Shown here piece by piece: positions 26,672-34,860 of a stretch of DNA of 61,129 nt (position 1 is the first letter of the stretch; each line of letters begins with the position of its first letter). Both the position numbers and the translations under genes were made by a program. Source of the DNA: Burkholderia sp. (GTDB taxonomy: Bacteria; Pseudomonadota; Gammaproteobacteria; Burkholderiales; Burkholderiaceae); the NCBI RefSeq assembly GCF_018375725.1, contig NZ_JAHACR010000004.1, positions 1 to 61,129 on the forward strand. The letters run 5' to 3'. The notes beneath the pieces were generated by a model. That model had not been told where the DNA came from and did not search any database. It worked only from the letters and a program-made list of their open reading frames with translations.

Positions 26672-26676
26672 ATAGG

Positions 26677-26732
26677 TTCTCCACAAGAAGTACGCAAAGC
26701 ATATGGGCTAATCAGCTTCTTGACAAGAAGCT
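26677..26732 (-). promoter_or_regulatory. parM promoter with two palindromic operators
   Basis: On the minus strand, -35 TTGTCA (26721-26726) and -10 TATGCT (26698-26703) are 17 bases apart. The -35 lies inside a perfect 19-bp palindrome, AGCTTCTTGACAAGAAGCT (26714-26732). A second imperfect copy, TTCTCCACAAGAA on the + strand (26677-26689), lies between the -10 and the start codon. This is the layout of an autoregulated partition promoter. Confidence 0.8.
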
Positions 26733-26741
26733 TGACCAGAA

Positions 26742-26892
26742 ATCGGCCAGTTATCGGCCACGCGTGGGCGATAACTGGCCCATATCCGGCCAATATCCGG
26801 CCCGTTGCGTGGATTGGATGACAGAGGAGGGTTTGAAACGGCACCGGTCTGGGCCAGAAATTGGCCACTTACCGGCCAAGCGTGGCCAATTT
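26742..26892. repeat. GGCC-rich palindromes and direct repeats, candidate parC or origin
   Basis: About 150 bases with nine GGCC cores in similar contexts (for example TATCGGCCA, ATATCCGGCC, AATTGGCCAC). It holds a near-perfect 32-bp palindrome at 26747-26778 (outer arms CCAGTTATCG / CGATAACTGG, inner CCACGCGTGG), a 10-bp direct repeat ATATCCGGCC at 26782 and 26793, and 11-bp inverted arms AAATTGGCCAC / GTGGCCAATTT at 26858-26868 and 26882-26892. The place directly upstream of parM suits a centromere-like site; an iteron-type origin is the alternative. Confidence 0.65.
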
Positions 26893-27075
26893 ACCGACGC
26901 TTACCGGCGACGTTGGCGAGATGATCAACGGAAACGGTGAACCGCCCTATCGTACTTCGTCTGACTTGCAAAAGGTATTGTAAAGAGAGTGTCCTGCCAT
27001 GTGGCGTGAGACACATGAGCACCGGGGGTTTCGGGAATTTGTGTAAAAGGTAACGGTGTAGGGAAGCGATTTAGA

Positions 27076-27107
27076 TTCTTGACAAGAAGCGCTGACCTAT
27101 CTAATCT
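27076..27107 (+). promoter_or_regulatory. Near-consensus sigma-70 promoter with operator on its -35
   Basis: -35 TTGACA (27079-27084), 17-base spacer, -10 TAATCT (27102-27107). The -35 lies inside the palindrome TTCTTGACAAGAA (27076-27088), the same core as at parM. No convincing gene starts within the next kilobase on this strand. Confidence 0.75.
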
Positions 27108-28194
27108 GCGAACCATCGACCGCACCGCACGGTGCGTTGATCGGCAGCTGGGCCGTATCTAGCCACCGACGCCCATCCCATAGGCAGCGTCGGGACCGGA
27201 CGCGCAACGCGTCCAAAAGCAGGACAGTCGAGGCATTAGCCTCGCCCGAAATCCGATGAGGATCGCTCGGGCAAAACGCAACCCGTGGATCCCTCGCGGA
27301 TTCACACGGCTCGCAAATCAGCGACGCCGGGCATCGCCCCGCTAGAACCTTTCATCTCGACAACGACCTCTGATTGCACGAAGGCCTCCTGCGCGAATTG
27401 CGCCGGGTTGGTCCGGCAAGCGTCACGCATTGAGCGTGCGATCTGCGTCAACGTCAGCACTGGAAGCCTCTGGCTCAACAAAAGCTCTCGCCGCTTACAT
27501 TCCGTCAGGAAGCGTACGGCGAGAAGTTCTCGCAATACGGAATCGGTACACACCACCGACCCAAAATGTGTGATCGCTCCACCTGGAGCAGCCCGCCAGA
27601 CGCCTGACCTACACGGGCGTTATCCACTGGCGCGAAGCGCATGCGCTTCTAGTCATTCCGATGACTCTCATTCCGCCGGACGCGGCTTCGTGCGAAACGC
27701 ATGGAAGTCGACCTACTCGTTTTCGAGCGCCCTTAGAGGCGTATCGGGGGCGAGCCGGGTATCTGGCAACTTGCTCGAACCTCATCACGGGTTCGGAGGC
27801 TGCAAGGGAAGGAATGGGAGGAACCAGATTCGTTCGGGAAGCGCTTGGGGCGCTAACCGAGAGTCAGGAGGACGTCGCACCTCTTAAAAACGCGACAAAG
27901 GCTCCCCGCTTAGGACACAAGCGGGGATGGCGCGAAAGCGCATCTGTACGGCCGAGGGATCGGTTGTGCAGTTCCATAAGTTTCTAACGTACAGGCACTG
28001 CCACCCCCCGTCGCTACGGAAGGCGACAAGAAGCACCACGTAGGAATAGAAGCAAAGCCCCCCGGCCTCAAGCCCGGAGGGATTGGAGCGCCTATGCGCC
28101 GATCCCTGCGGGAATGAGACCGGGTGATGAATCGACGTGCTCACGCGCATACCGACAGAGCACACCAGGGCAACCAGGAATCAGGAGTGAAGGA
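27108..28194. other. About 1.1 kb without a supported gene; structured DNA
   Basis: No reading frame here has a good start and a recognisable product. Notable elements are a DnaA-box-like TTATCCACT at 27620, a perfect 16-bp palindrome GAAGCGCATGCGCTTC at 27634-27649, an 8-bp hairpin CCCCGCTT / AAGCGGGG at 27904-27926, and a GC-rich hairpin near 28058-28082 followed by another imperfect stem. It may hold an untranslated RNA driven by the 27079 promoter, part of an origin, or the leader of the integrase gene. Confidence 0.4.
27302..27556 (-). CDS. Possible 84-residue protein, doubtful
   Basis: Open frame with a GTG start at 27556 and no clear ribosome site. The residue composition (helical, Leu/Arg-rich first half, e.g. 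RELLAVRFLTECKRRELLLSQ) is plausible for a small DNA-associated protein. No family is recognised and it may be chance coding. Confidence 0.2.
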   Translation of the reverse strand: MVCTDSVLRELLAVRFLTECKRRELLLSQRLPVLTLTQIARSMRDACRTNPAQFAQEAFVQSEVVVEMKGSSGAMPGVADLRAV

Positions 28195-29679
28195 ATGGCG
28201 GACTTCTTCGATACGGATAGTAAAGCGGCGGATGCGCCAAGAGCGGGTACTCAGGCTTCCATTCCTCATGGGAACTGGAAGAAGCAGCTGTCCGACCTTC
28301 TCAAGCAACAGGAGAACCTGCGGACGGTTCGCGGCGACCGGCGCGCATCGGACAAGACGCTCGAAGCCCGTGGCCATATCCTCTATCAGGGATTTCAAGA
28401 TCTGCGAATTCTCGGATACCGGTTCGACACGATCACCAGCTTCCGGGAGAAGCACTTGCAGGCGCTTGTGGATAAGTGGGTCGATGAGCGCAAGGCCGCG
28501 TCGACCCTACAAAACCGGATCACGACCTTCCGTATCTTCTGCAGCTGGATCGGTAAGCCGGATCTTATCGGCCCGACCGCGCGGTACGTGAAAGACCCGA
28601 AGCGGGCCACGCGCGCTCTCTCTGCGCAGACGGATAAGAGCTGGTCTGGAAACGGCGTGAACATCGACGAAAAGCTGGCCCAGATTCGCCAGGCCGATGA
28701 GCGCGCCGGACTGATGCTGCTCGCAGGCCGGACATGGGGGCTGCGACGCCTGGAGATGGTCTGTATCCGTCCATATGCGACCGTAGTAGTGGGCGGCACC
28801 ACGAACATCGTCGCATTCACCGATGTGAAGGTGTCGCGTGAGGAACTGAAGGCCGCGATTGCCGCGAGCGGTTCAGGGCTTCCCATCAAGAAAGGGACGA
28901 AGGGAGGCCGGTATCGTGTGCTTCCTCTCGACACGCAGGAAAAGCTCGACGTACTCCGTCAGCTTCAAGCAGTGGTGCAGGATCGTGACGGCTTTCTGGG
29001 ATGGCCGGGGGAATCGCTCAAGACCAATGCTCGCCGCCTCTCGTACATCGCCAAGAAGTTCGGGCTGACCAAGGCCGATCTGGGCGTCACGCTCCACGGC
29101 CTGCGGCACGAGGTCGCGAATAACGAATTCGAGCACCTGTCGGGTGTTCAGAGCGCGATCCGGGGTGGCAATAGTCCACTTCGCGGCGAAACGCGCGTGG
29201 CGGCTCAACTGGTGGCGCAGCTTCTCGGCCACTCCCGCGTGTCGATCATCAGTGCCTACTGCGGCAGCGTGGTCAACATGGGCGAAATCCAGAAGAACCG
29301 CGCGATCGCGGAGCTGGATGCGCTTCAGCCGCACCTTGAAGCGATCCGCGTGGCGCTCGAGCGTCACGGCTTCGTCAGCCTCTACATGGTCGGTGCTCGT
29401 GCGATGGGTAAGCGTCGCCCGCAGGACGTGGCCGTTCCGTACGAGTTCATGACATTTGGGGAGGCCGGCCAGCCCACGTATGCGCTGCGAGCGGAGCTCG
29501 AGGCGCTGCTTTCGACGCCCGTGTACGTCCGGATCATGTCCGAGGAAGGGGATGAAGCAAGTGCGACCTACCTGAACAACATGCTTCAGGTGATCGATGG
29601 CACGAACGACGGGACGGACCAGAACGCCGACGATTTCGGACTGGAAGATGGAGGCATCGATGCTGCTCTTGAGTCGTGA
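28195..29679 (+). CDS. Tyrosine recombinase/integrase
   Basis: A 494-residue protein from ATG 28195 (GGAGTGAAGG upstream). An N-terminal SAM-like core-binding region (about residues 30-150) precedes the catalytic domain. Catalytic pattern: Arg in TWGLRRLEMV, His-x-x-Arg in LHGLRHEVAN, His in LLGHSRVSI and Tyr in SAYCG. A C-terminal extension of about 110 residues follows. It may resolve plasmid multimers, invert DNA or mobilise the accessory block. Its end overlaps the next gene by 20 bases. It could also be a shufflon recombinase, but no recombination sites were found near pilV. Confidence 0.85.
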   Translation: MADFFDTDSKAADAPRAGTQASIPHGNWKKQLSDLLKQQENLRTVRGDRRASDKTLEARGHILYQGFQDLRILGYRFDTITSFREKHLQALVDKWVDERKAASTLQNRITTFRIFCSWIGKPDLIGPTARYVKDPKRATRALSAQTDKSWSGNGVNIDEKLAQIRQADERAGLMLLAGRTWGLRRLEMVCIRPYATVVVGGTTNIVAFTDVKVSREELKAAIAASGSGLPIKKGTKGGRYRVLPLDTQEKLDVLRQLQAVVQDRDGFLGWPGESLKTNARRLSYIAKKFGLTKADLGVTLHGLRHEVANNEFEHLSGVQSAIRGGNSPLRGETRVAAQLVAQLLGHSRVSIISAYCGSVVNMGEIQKNRAIAELDALQPHLEAIRVALERHGFVSLYMVGARAMGKRRPQDVAVPYEFMTFGEAGQPTYALRAELEALLSTPVYVRIMSEEGDEASATYLNNMLQVIDGTNDGTDQNADDFGLEDGGIDAALES

Positions 29680-30454
29680 TGGTGTCGGGGAGAACGGGCG
29701 GGAGGTTGCCTCCGAATGGGCGCGAGACGACCGGAACTGGGTTTGCCGGTCGGCCGAGGATCCGGTTCGCTGGATGCTCGGTCACGAAGCAGGCGCTGTG
29801 AAGGCCAAGCTCGTCGCGGATGGCGTGGACTATCGCCTGGTGCGCAATGGCTCGCTCCTCGATTTTCTGGCCGAAATCCTGACTGGAGCGGCCAGCGGGG
29901 TTTATGGCACCGCGGCTATGCCGATTCCGGTCAGCGATCGCTTGATGGGCGCAGCGGCTCGGGAGTTCCGCGACGAATTCGGTGTGGACCTCCCGGGTGC
30001 GTGGGGATCGCTCATGGCGTGGTGCGACGGGTTCCAGATTGGACGCATCGAAGTTTTCGGCACCGGCGGCGGCAGGACGGGCTACGTCTCGGCGGATGCG
30101 CCGCGCGGCATCGTGGCTGCGAATCGCTATCTCCGGTCCTCTGTTTCCGCCCGGGTGCTCTGGCTCGGCGCGATGGTCGGTGTCTCGTTCGGGATCGATC
30201 TCGAATCCGGGCTGACCGTGGGTGTCACGGATTCTGACCGGAGTGTGTGGATCGCCACGCGCCGGCCAGATGAAATGCTCGCGTGGCTGCTCGGCCTTGT
30301 GACGATCCGCGAGGTTGCCTTCCTCCATCCGCTGACCGAAGGCAATTGGCCTTCACATGTGGCGGACGTGCTCGCCTCTGCCGATCTTGTATCAGCCATT
30401 CCGGAGCGGCGCTTCCCAGGTCGCGCGGGCGAGCAGGATCGATTCGGACTGTAG
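29660..30454 (+). CDS. Unknown 264-residue protein coupled to integrase
   Basis: ATG 29660 has GGAGG 5 bases upstream and lies within the end of the integrase gene, so the two are probably co-translated. The sequence is a soluble mixed alpha/beta protein with no signal peptide or clear motif (VGVSFGIDLESGLTVGV, WIATRRPDEMLAWLLGL). No family recognised. Confidence 0.7.
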   Translation: MLLLSRDGVGENGREVASEWARDDRNWVCRSAEDPVRWMLGHEAGAVKAKLVADGVDYRLVRNGSLLDFLAEILTGAASGVYGTAAMPIPVSDRLMGAAAREFRDEFGVDLPGAWGSLMAWCDGFQIGRIEVFGTGGGRTGYVSADAPRGIVAANRYLRSSVSARVLWLGAMVGVSFGIDLESGLTVGVTDSDRSVWIATRRPDEMLAWLLGLVTIREVAFLHPLTEGNWPSHVADVLASADLVSAIPERRFPGRAGEQDRFGL

Positions 30455-30748
30455 GTAACCGGCTTCACGGTGCGGGCCCGGATGATTGGCGATGAGTGGT
30501 GGATTGTTGCGTACCACTCCGAGCGTCGCGTAAGAACTCGCTAACGAATCGCCATTTCGCGCAATCCAGTGTCTCGGAATGGCGGACTTTGGATGAATTT
30601 ACGAAGTTTCGGCCTGAAAACGCTACTTCCGGTCGGCGATTTTGGATGTTTTCGGGTATTTCCCCGGGATTTTCGAGACTACACGCCTTGAATGCTGATC
30701 CCGGCCCTGCAGATTTGGTCACCATTGAATGGTGAGGAGAGGGTTGCA
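30455..30748. other. Intergenic stretch with no recognised element
   Basis: About 290 bases, lower in GC in its second half. No supported gene, terminator or repeat was seen. It probably holds the promoter of the small-gene pair that follows. Confidence 0.4.
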
Positions 30749-30859
30749 ATGGATCTGCACTTGCTGTTTGACCTGATCCAGGGCGCCGCGAATCATCAAC
30801 ACTTCAACCCGGACGCACGGGTTCCCTTGAAGACCCTCGTCCCTCCGATCAGGTTATGA
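30749..30859 (+). CDS. 36-residue leader peptide or small protein
   Basis: ATG 30749 is preceded by GTGAGGAGAGG at about 10 bases. The stop (30857-30859) overlaps the next ATG (30856), a coupling arrangement that argues for translation. The peptide begins MDLHLLFDLIQGAANHQHF. Role unknown. Confidence 0.5.
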   Translation: MDLHLLFDLIQGAANHQHFNPDARVPLKTLVPPIRL

Positions 30860-31320
30860 CCCAGCAGCAACCCCCGCACGTGAAATCTCGCCCACTCGAA
30901 CCCGATCCCTTCGCGTTCGAGCTCGCCGGTACCATTCTCGGGAAGCGCATCGAAACAGACCACCGCGACTACAACGCGTTGCTCGCGTGCCTGCGCGACG
31001 CCGGACGGCCGGTCGAACTGGCGTTCTATGGCCCGGATGCAGCGACTGCGCGCTCCGTGATCGATGCGGTCGCAGACGCCAACCTGCGGACGATTCCGGT
31101 TTTCCGGATACTCAGCCGCATCGCGAGCCTCAATCGACGCCAATCCGCGTCCGTGTCAGCGGATATTGCGCGGTTCGATCCGTCCAGACTGGGAGGGCGT
31201 GGTGCCGCCGGCCGCCAGCGCGATCGTGCCCGGTCAGCCGAGCAGCGTCTGTTGCTGGCGAATCGAATCCATCGCCTGACTGCGGAGCTTGAGCGCCGCG
31301 ACAAGATTGGGCAGGGATAG
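30856..31320 (+). CDS. Unknown 154-residue protein
   Basis: A soluble, Arg/Ala-rich, mostly helical protein without signal peptide. The C-terminal 60 residues (RQRDRARSAEQRLLLANRIHRLTAEL) look like a coiled coil. It is coupled to the 36-codon frame upstream. No family is recognised. Confidence 0.65.
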   Translation: MTQQQPPHVKSRPLEPDPFAFELAGTILGKRIETDHRDYNALLACLRDAGRPVELAFYGPDAATARSVIDAVADANLRTIPVFRILSRIASLNRRQSASVSADIARFDPSRLGGRGAAGRQRDRARSAEQRLLLANRIHRLTAELERRDKIGQG

Positions 31321-31427
31321 GCGGAAAGGGCTGACGTCGGCGAGCAGGTGATGGTCAGAACCGCGGGGAGGATACCGCCCTTCAGTGCGTGAAGTGAATT
31401 GTGCGCTGCGAATCCTGACCGGATGCG

Positions 31428-32417
31428 TTAGAGGTGGCGGAAGAGCCGTAGCGCTTCCGCGCCAGCGAGCAGCCAGATCACGAGCGGTGCGAAGGCTCCA
31501 GCGAGCGAAGCCGCAATGAAGGGGAGACGCGGGGCTCGGCCCGAAGATGAAGCGTATGCACGAGCCCGGTCGATCGTCGCGCGGACCGTACTGCGCACCA
31601 GTTCGTCTGGTTCAGCCTGCGCATCCCAGCCGGAATACCACGCCATGTCCGAGTTGTGGATCTCGCCCACGAAAAGTGATATCTCGCTCGCGCTGGACAG
31701 CCTCGCGCGCTCGACGGCGTACTCGAGCATGTGGACGCTTCGCAACGGGATGTTGATATAAGGCTCGATGCGCGCCAGCCAGAACCAGTCCTTGTCTGGA
31801 AATACCGGACCGGCAAACCGGCCGGCCCGCCTGCGGCGACGGCAGTTCTCGACGAGGTATGCGTGCGGCGGCAGGAACCCGGCAATGCGGCGACGCTCAT
31901 CTGGCGAAAGCAGGTGGAACGCAGGCGAGCCGCCGATGTACTGGAGGCGTCGCGTGCCGCCGGCGCCGAAGCGGTCGGTCAGCGTGCGGCTTTCGCGTCT
32001 CGCCTGCCGAACGACGCCGGCAAACTGCCAGGGCATCAGCGAAACCGCGATCTGCATCATGAACGCGTCGCGCGGCGGTATTTCGAGCCAGTCGTCCATC
32101 TCCACGTGAAGTCCTTCGAACAGCCGCATGAATTGGGTCTCGCCGAACCTCAGACCGGGCGCAGCCTTGATCGTCCGGTTGACGAACTCCCGGTAGTGCC
32201 GATTCGTTCCACCTCGCAGACCGTGCAGCACCCCGTACACCTGGCACCGGACGTTGCGGTAAGTGAAAGTAACGGCGTCCACATGTTCTGGCAGCGGCTG
32301 GTGGCCGCAGAGCAGGTCGTTCACGGCCACGTACTGTCCGGCCGGCGTGAATTGCGGAAGGTGTGGATCTCGGTGCATGGCGACGTGGGTTTGGTGGGAA
32401 TTCTGATCTGCAGGCAT
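31428..32417 (-). CDS. Unknown tail-anchored protein with GEIHNSDM motif
   Basis: A 329-residue protein. One hydrophobic helix lies at the C-terminus (LPFIAASLAGAFAPLVIWLL). A block SLFVGEIHNSDMAWYSGWD near residues 250-270 recalls the conserved motif of TraB/ChaN-like (Tiki superfamily) enzymes, but the match is weak. The first ATG (32417) lies 6 bases from the palindrome at 32424-32436, whose arm AGGAAG would act as its ribosome site on this strand. An internal ATG at about 32378 is a possible alternative. It is divergent from the next gene. Confidence 0.6.
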   Translation of the reverse strand: MPADQNSHQTHVAMHRDPHLPQFTPAGQYVAVNDLLCGHQPLPEHVDAVTFTYRNVRCQVYGVLHGLRGGTNRHYREFVNRTIKAAPGLRFGETQFMRLFEGLHVEMDDWLEIPPRDAFMMQIAVSLMPWQFAGVVRQARRESRTLTDRFGAGGTRRLQYIGGSPAFHLLSPDERRRIAGFLPPHAYLVENCRRRRRAGRFAGPVFPDKDWFWLARIEPYINIPLRSVHMLEYAVERARLSSASEISLFVGEIHNSDMAWYSGWDAQAEPDELVRSTVRATIDRARAYASSSGRAPRLPFIAASLAGAFAPLVIWLLAGAEALRLFRHL

Positions 32418-32422
32418 ATATA

Positions 32423-32455
32423 CTTCCTGACAGGAAGCGAGAGGCGCAGGATAAC
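32423..32455 (+). promoter_or_regulatory. Palindromic operator over a divergent control region
   Basis: CTTCCTGACAGGAAG (32423-32437) is a perfect dyad with 7-bp arms. On the + strand, CTGACA (32427-32432) and GATAAC (32450-32455) are 17 bases apart, a plausible promoter for the gene at 32532. On the minus strand, the same dyad supplies AGGAAG 5 bases before the ATG of the opposite gene. TATATA lies between. Confidence 0.65.
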
Positions 32456-32531
32456 CGATGTGTCCGCCAGACAGTGGATGCGTGGGGTTTTCGCCGCGTA
32501 GACGATTCCAGAAGCCAAACCTCGGAGAGCC

Positions 32532-33101
32532 ATGCAGACATTGCCTGAAAATCCGGACAGGAACGACAGCCTGTTCTCACTGGCGCTCGATGCGTGCGTT
32601 GAGGCCGTCCTGATGCGGCTGCTCGTCACGGTCGGCGACCTCCATACGGAAGCGTTCGACCGTCATCGCCGCCGCGCTTGGGAATTTGCCGACAGGGCGG
32701 GCTATCTGTACGCCGACGAGCCCATGCCGCATCTGCTCGATGGAGACTCCGAGACGGTCGAAGGATGGGCGCAGGGAGTCGAGCGCCGGCGGAAAGAGCG
32801 ACACGAGGCGGAGGAATACGCCCGGCGCCAGGCGCGAGAGACGTTGATCCGCGCAAAGAACTGGGCCGCGTTCGGGCTTCCCGCACCGGAGCAACTGCTG
32901 GTTGACCTTCAGCGCGGTGAGTCGCTCCTCATCTGCGGCCATCGGCTGTTTCCGGATGGGAACTGCGTGCGCTTCGCCGATCCTTTCGGCAATCACGGGT
33001 TCTTTTTCCTCGGCGATCCGTGGGGCATGACGGTCGCCGATATCGAGCCCTTCCTTACGGATATGGCCCACGGCGAGGAATGGCACGCTGGCTTCTACTG
33101 A
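32532..33101 (+). CDS. Unknown 189-residue protein, member 1 of a duplicated pair
   Basis: GGAGAG lies just before the ATG. The protein starts MQTLPENPDRNDSLFSLALD, has a middle R-R-A-W/Y-x-x-A-x-R-A-G-Y-x-Y-A-D-E-P-x-P-H-L-L block and ends with DIEPFLTDMAHGEEW. All three blocks recur in the product of 34861-35445, so these are clear paralogues. No membrane segment or known family. Both genes carry the recurrent palindrome upstream. Confidence 0.75.
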   Translation: MQTLPENPDRNDSLFSLALDACVEAVLMRLLVTVGDLHTEAFDRHRRRAWEFADRAGYLYADEPMPHLLDGDSETVEGWAQGVERRRKERHEAEEYARRQARETLIRAKNWAAFGLPAPEQLLVDLQRGESLLICGHRLFPDGNCVRFADPFGNHGFFFLGDPWGMTVADIEPFLTDMAHGEEWHAGFY

Positions 33102-33183
33102 TCCACCGGGCGCGACAGGCTTGATCTGCCGCGCTGACCCGGTATGGTCTTTCCAGAACCACGGATTTCACGGAACAACACGG

Positions 33184-33894
33184 ATGAATGACATGAACGG
33201 ACAGGGCAACGGCGAGGAACCCGACTATCAGGCTGCGTTCAAGCGTGCGTGCGCAGACATCGGCGCGATCAATGCACTGCTCGGCTTCAACGATCATCCC
33301 GGTATCGATCGCATCCTTCGCGCGATCACCGATCTCCAGCTGGCCAGCAGGACCCGTTCGGTTCCGGAGGGGTTGACGGCCGCACTGATGCGATACGATG
33401 CTCTCATGGCATCCGTGGAAGGCTGCACAGACGGTGGCTGCGTGATCCGGGCGCCGAAGGGGATGCACACCAACGGCGGATGCCGCTGCACGCGCGCAGA
33501 GCACAAGATGCGACGTGCAATGTATGCGTCGCAAGAGCTGCGCCGCGCCGTCGCCGCGATCGCCGAGCTGCCGGCCACCAGCGCGACCTCGGTCGATGTG
33601 CGGGAAGCCTCGGGCGGAACGAGCGACGCGCAGGCGGCCCGCGCCATCGAGATTGCCGACCAGAGCATGGTCGAGCTGCTCCTTTCCCACGCGGTGCGCT
33701 CCGATGCGGTCACCCCGGCATTTGGGTTGTCGGCCGAAGACGGCACCGAAGTGGAAACGCTCGAGGAAGCCGACCCTGCCATCCAGGAGGCGTTCGAGTG
33801 GCTTGAATCGCGGGGCATGGCCGAACTCCTGGAAGAGGCCGGCGGCACGTGCATCCTGCTCAAGGGGCACTCGCTCGAGTATCTGAACCTCTGA
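33184..33894 (+). CDS. Unknown 236-residue protein
   Basis: Starts at ATG 33184, or 33193 as alternative. It contains a possible metal-binding cluster (EGCTDGGCVIR, then NGGCRCTRAEHKMRR) and an acidic C-terminal third (EVETLEEADPAIQEAFEWLE). No family recognised. The spacing of four Cys and one His suggests a small zinc site. Confidence 0.65.
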   Translation: MNDMNGQGNGEEPDYQAAFKRACADIGAINALLGFNDHPGIDRILRAITDLQLASRTRSVPEGLTAALMRYDALMASVEGCTDGGCVIRAPKGMHTNGGCRCTRAEHKMRRAMYASQELRRAVAAIAELPATSATSVDVREASGGTSDAQAARAIEIADQSMVELLLSHAVRSDAVTPAFGLSAEDGTEVETLEEADPAIQEAFEWLESRGMAELLEEAGGTCILLKGHSLEYLNL

Positions 33895-34025
33895 CCAGAC
33901 GACCTTAGACAAGCAGCACGGCACCGAGGAATGGGGCAGGCGCAACTTTACTGGGGGCCGCGTGTCGCGGTCGATGCGCCAGCGTCAATGGCGGATGCAG
34001 CGTTTTCCGATTGACTGTCCCGGCT

Positions 34026-34388
34026 TCATTCGAGGGTTTCGACGATATCGAAGATGCCGTCGAACTGATGTGTCGGAAATGCCGTGCGCCACGCATGCAC
34101 CTCTCGCTCCAGTTCCTCTCGCGTGGGAACGGGCTCCCGTCGTTCACCATTCTGCGCGGCGATCATCGCCCGATAGGCTTCTGCGATCGCCGGGCCGAGT
34201 CCCGGGCAATGCATCGCGGCTCCGCCCGACATGCAGATCCGCACGCCTTCGATCGCGCAACCGTGTTTCGGTGCGACCTGGACGTACCAGTCGCCATTGC
34301 CGCCGGGAAAGATGACGAGCGCGCGCTGCTCATCGTCGGGCAGATCCCGATCGTCTGTCACGTACAGGGCCTTCACGATATCGGACAT
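34026..34388 (-). CDS. Unknown 120-residue protein
   Basis: Starts at ATG 34388 with AGAGG upstream. A soluble protein with a conserved-looking core (IFPGGNGDWYVQVAPKH, then GVRICMSGGAAMHCPGLG) and a helical C-terminus. No family recognised; such proteins are common on large Burkholderiales plasmids. It follows the 72-residue gene in the same direction after 14 bases. Confidence 0.65.
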   Translation of the reverse strand: MSDIVKALYVTDDRDLPDDEQRALVIFPGGNGDWYVQVAPKHGCAIEGVRICMSGGAAMHCPGLGPAIAEAYRAMIAAQNGERREPVPTREELEREVHAWRTAFPTHQFDGIFDIVETLE

Positions 34389-34402
34389 GGAAACCTCTTC
34401 GG

Positions 34403-34621
34403 TTACGCAAGCAGCGGCTCGGGCTTGCATTTCCGGACATGAAACAGCGCGTTGGTTGCGTTGGTCATGCGACGGATGACCTGAATTTGCTCCGTTTCGG
34501 GCCGATCCGCATACGCGTTGCATGCCCTCAAGGCCTCCGAGGTGTCGGCGCTTTCGAACACAACCAGTTCGCCGAGATGCTTGCCGTCGTTGAAAAACGT
34601 CGCGATTACTTGGTGTGCCAT
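34403..34621 (-). CDS. Unknown 72-residue protein
   Basis: Starts at ATG 34621 (MAHQVIATFFNDGKHLGELV), with a purine-rich stretch (GGAGACGACG) upstream on the minus strand. Small soluble alpha/beta protein ending in a basic tail. In operon with the 120-residue gene downstream. No family recognised. Confidence 0.6.
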   Translation of the reverse strand: MAHQVIATFFNDGKHLGELVVFESADTSEALRACNAYADRPETEQIQVIRRMTNATNALFHVRKCKPEPLLA

Positions 34622-34798
34622 CGTCGTCTCCGCTGGAAGGTCCCCGTTCAAATCATACCGATCATGTCCGGCATCTCAAGCCGGAGAACCATCCCCGCGA
34701 GCGCATGCCCGGCCGACTTCCTAACCGGACCAGCACCTCACCCAAGTCGCTGCACTGGCACTCGGTACGGCAGAAATAAGTGCCTGGCGGAAAACTAG

Positions 34799-34811
34799 TT
34801 CCTGATAGGAA
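34799..34811 (+). promoter_or_regulatory. Palindromic operator candidate upstream of paralogue 2
   Basis: TTCCTGATAGGAA followed by GTATAGGAATAGAATG. It lies 49 bases before the preferred ATG at 34861. TAGAAT at 34821 could be a -10, but no -35 at usual spacing was identified. Same motif as upstream of paralogue 1. Confidence 0.6.
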
Positions 34812-34860
34812 GTATAGGAATAGAATGCGCCTTGTGACAGAACGATACGAGGGCGCAGGT

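Noticed and set aside
26668..26940. Open frames on both strands across the GGCC repeat tract
   Set aside because: They overlap the palindromes and parM control region, have no ribosome sites and show repeat-driven composition.
31731..32501. 256-codon + strand frame opposite the tail-anchored protein gene
   Set aside because: The opposite strand has the membrane helix, the operator-linked ribosome site and better codon pattern.
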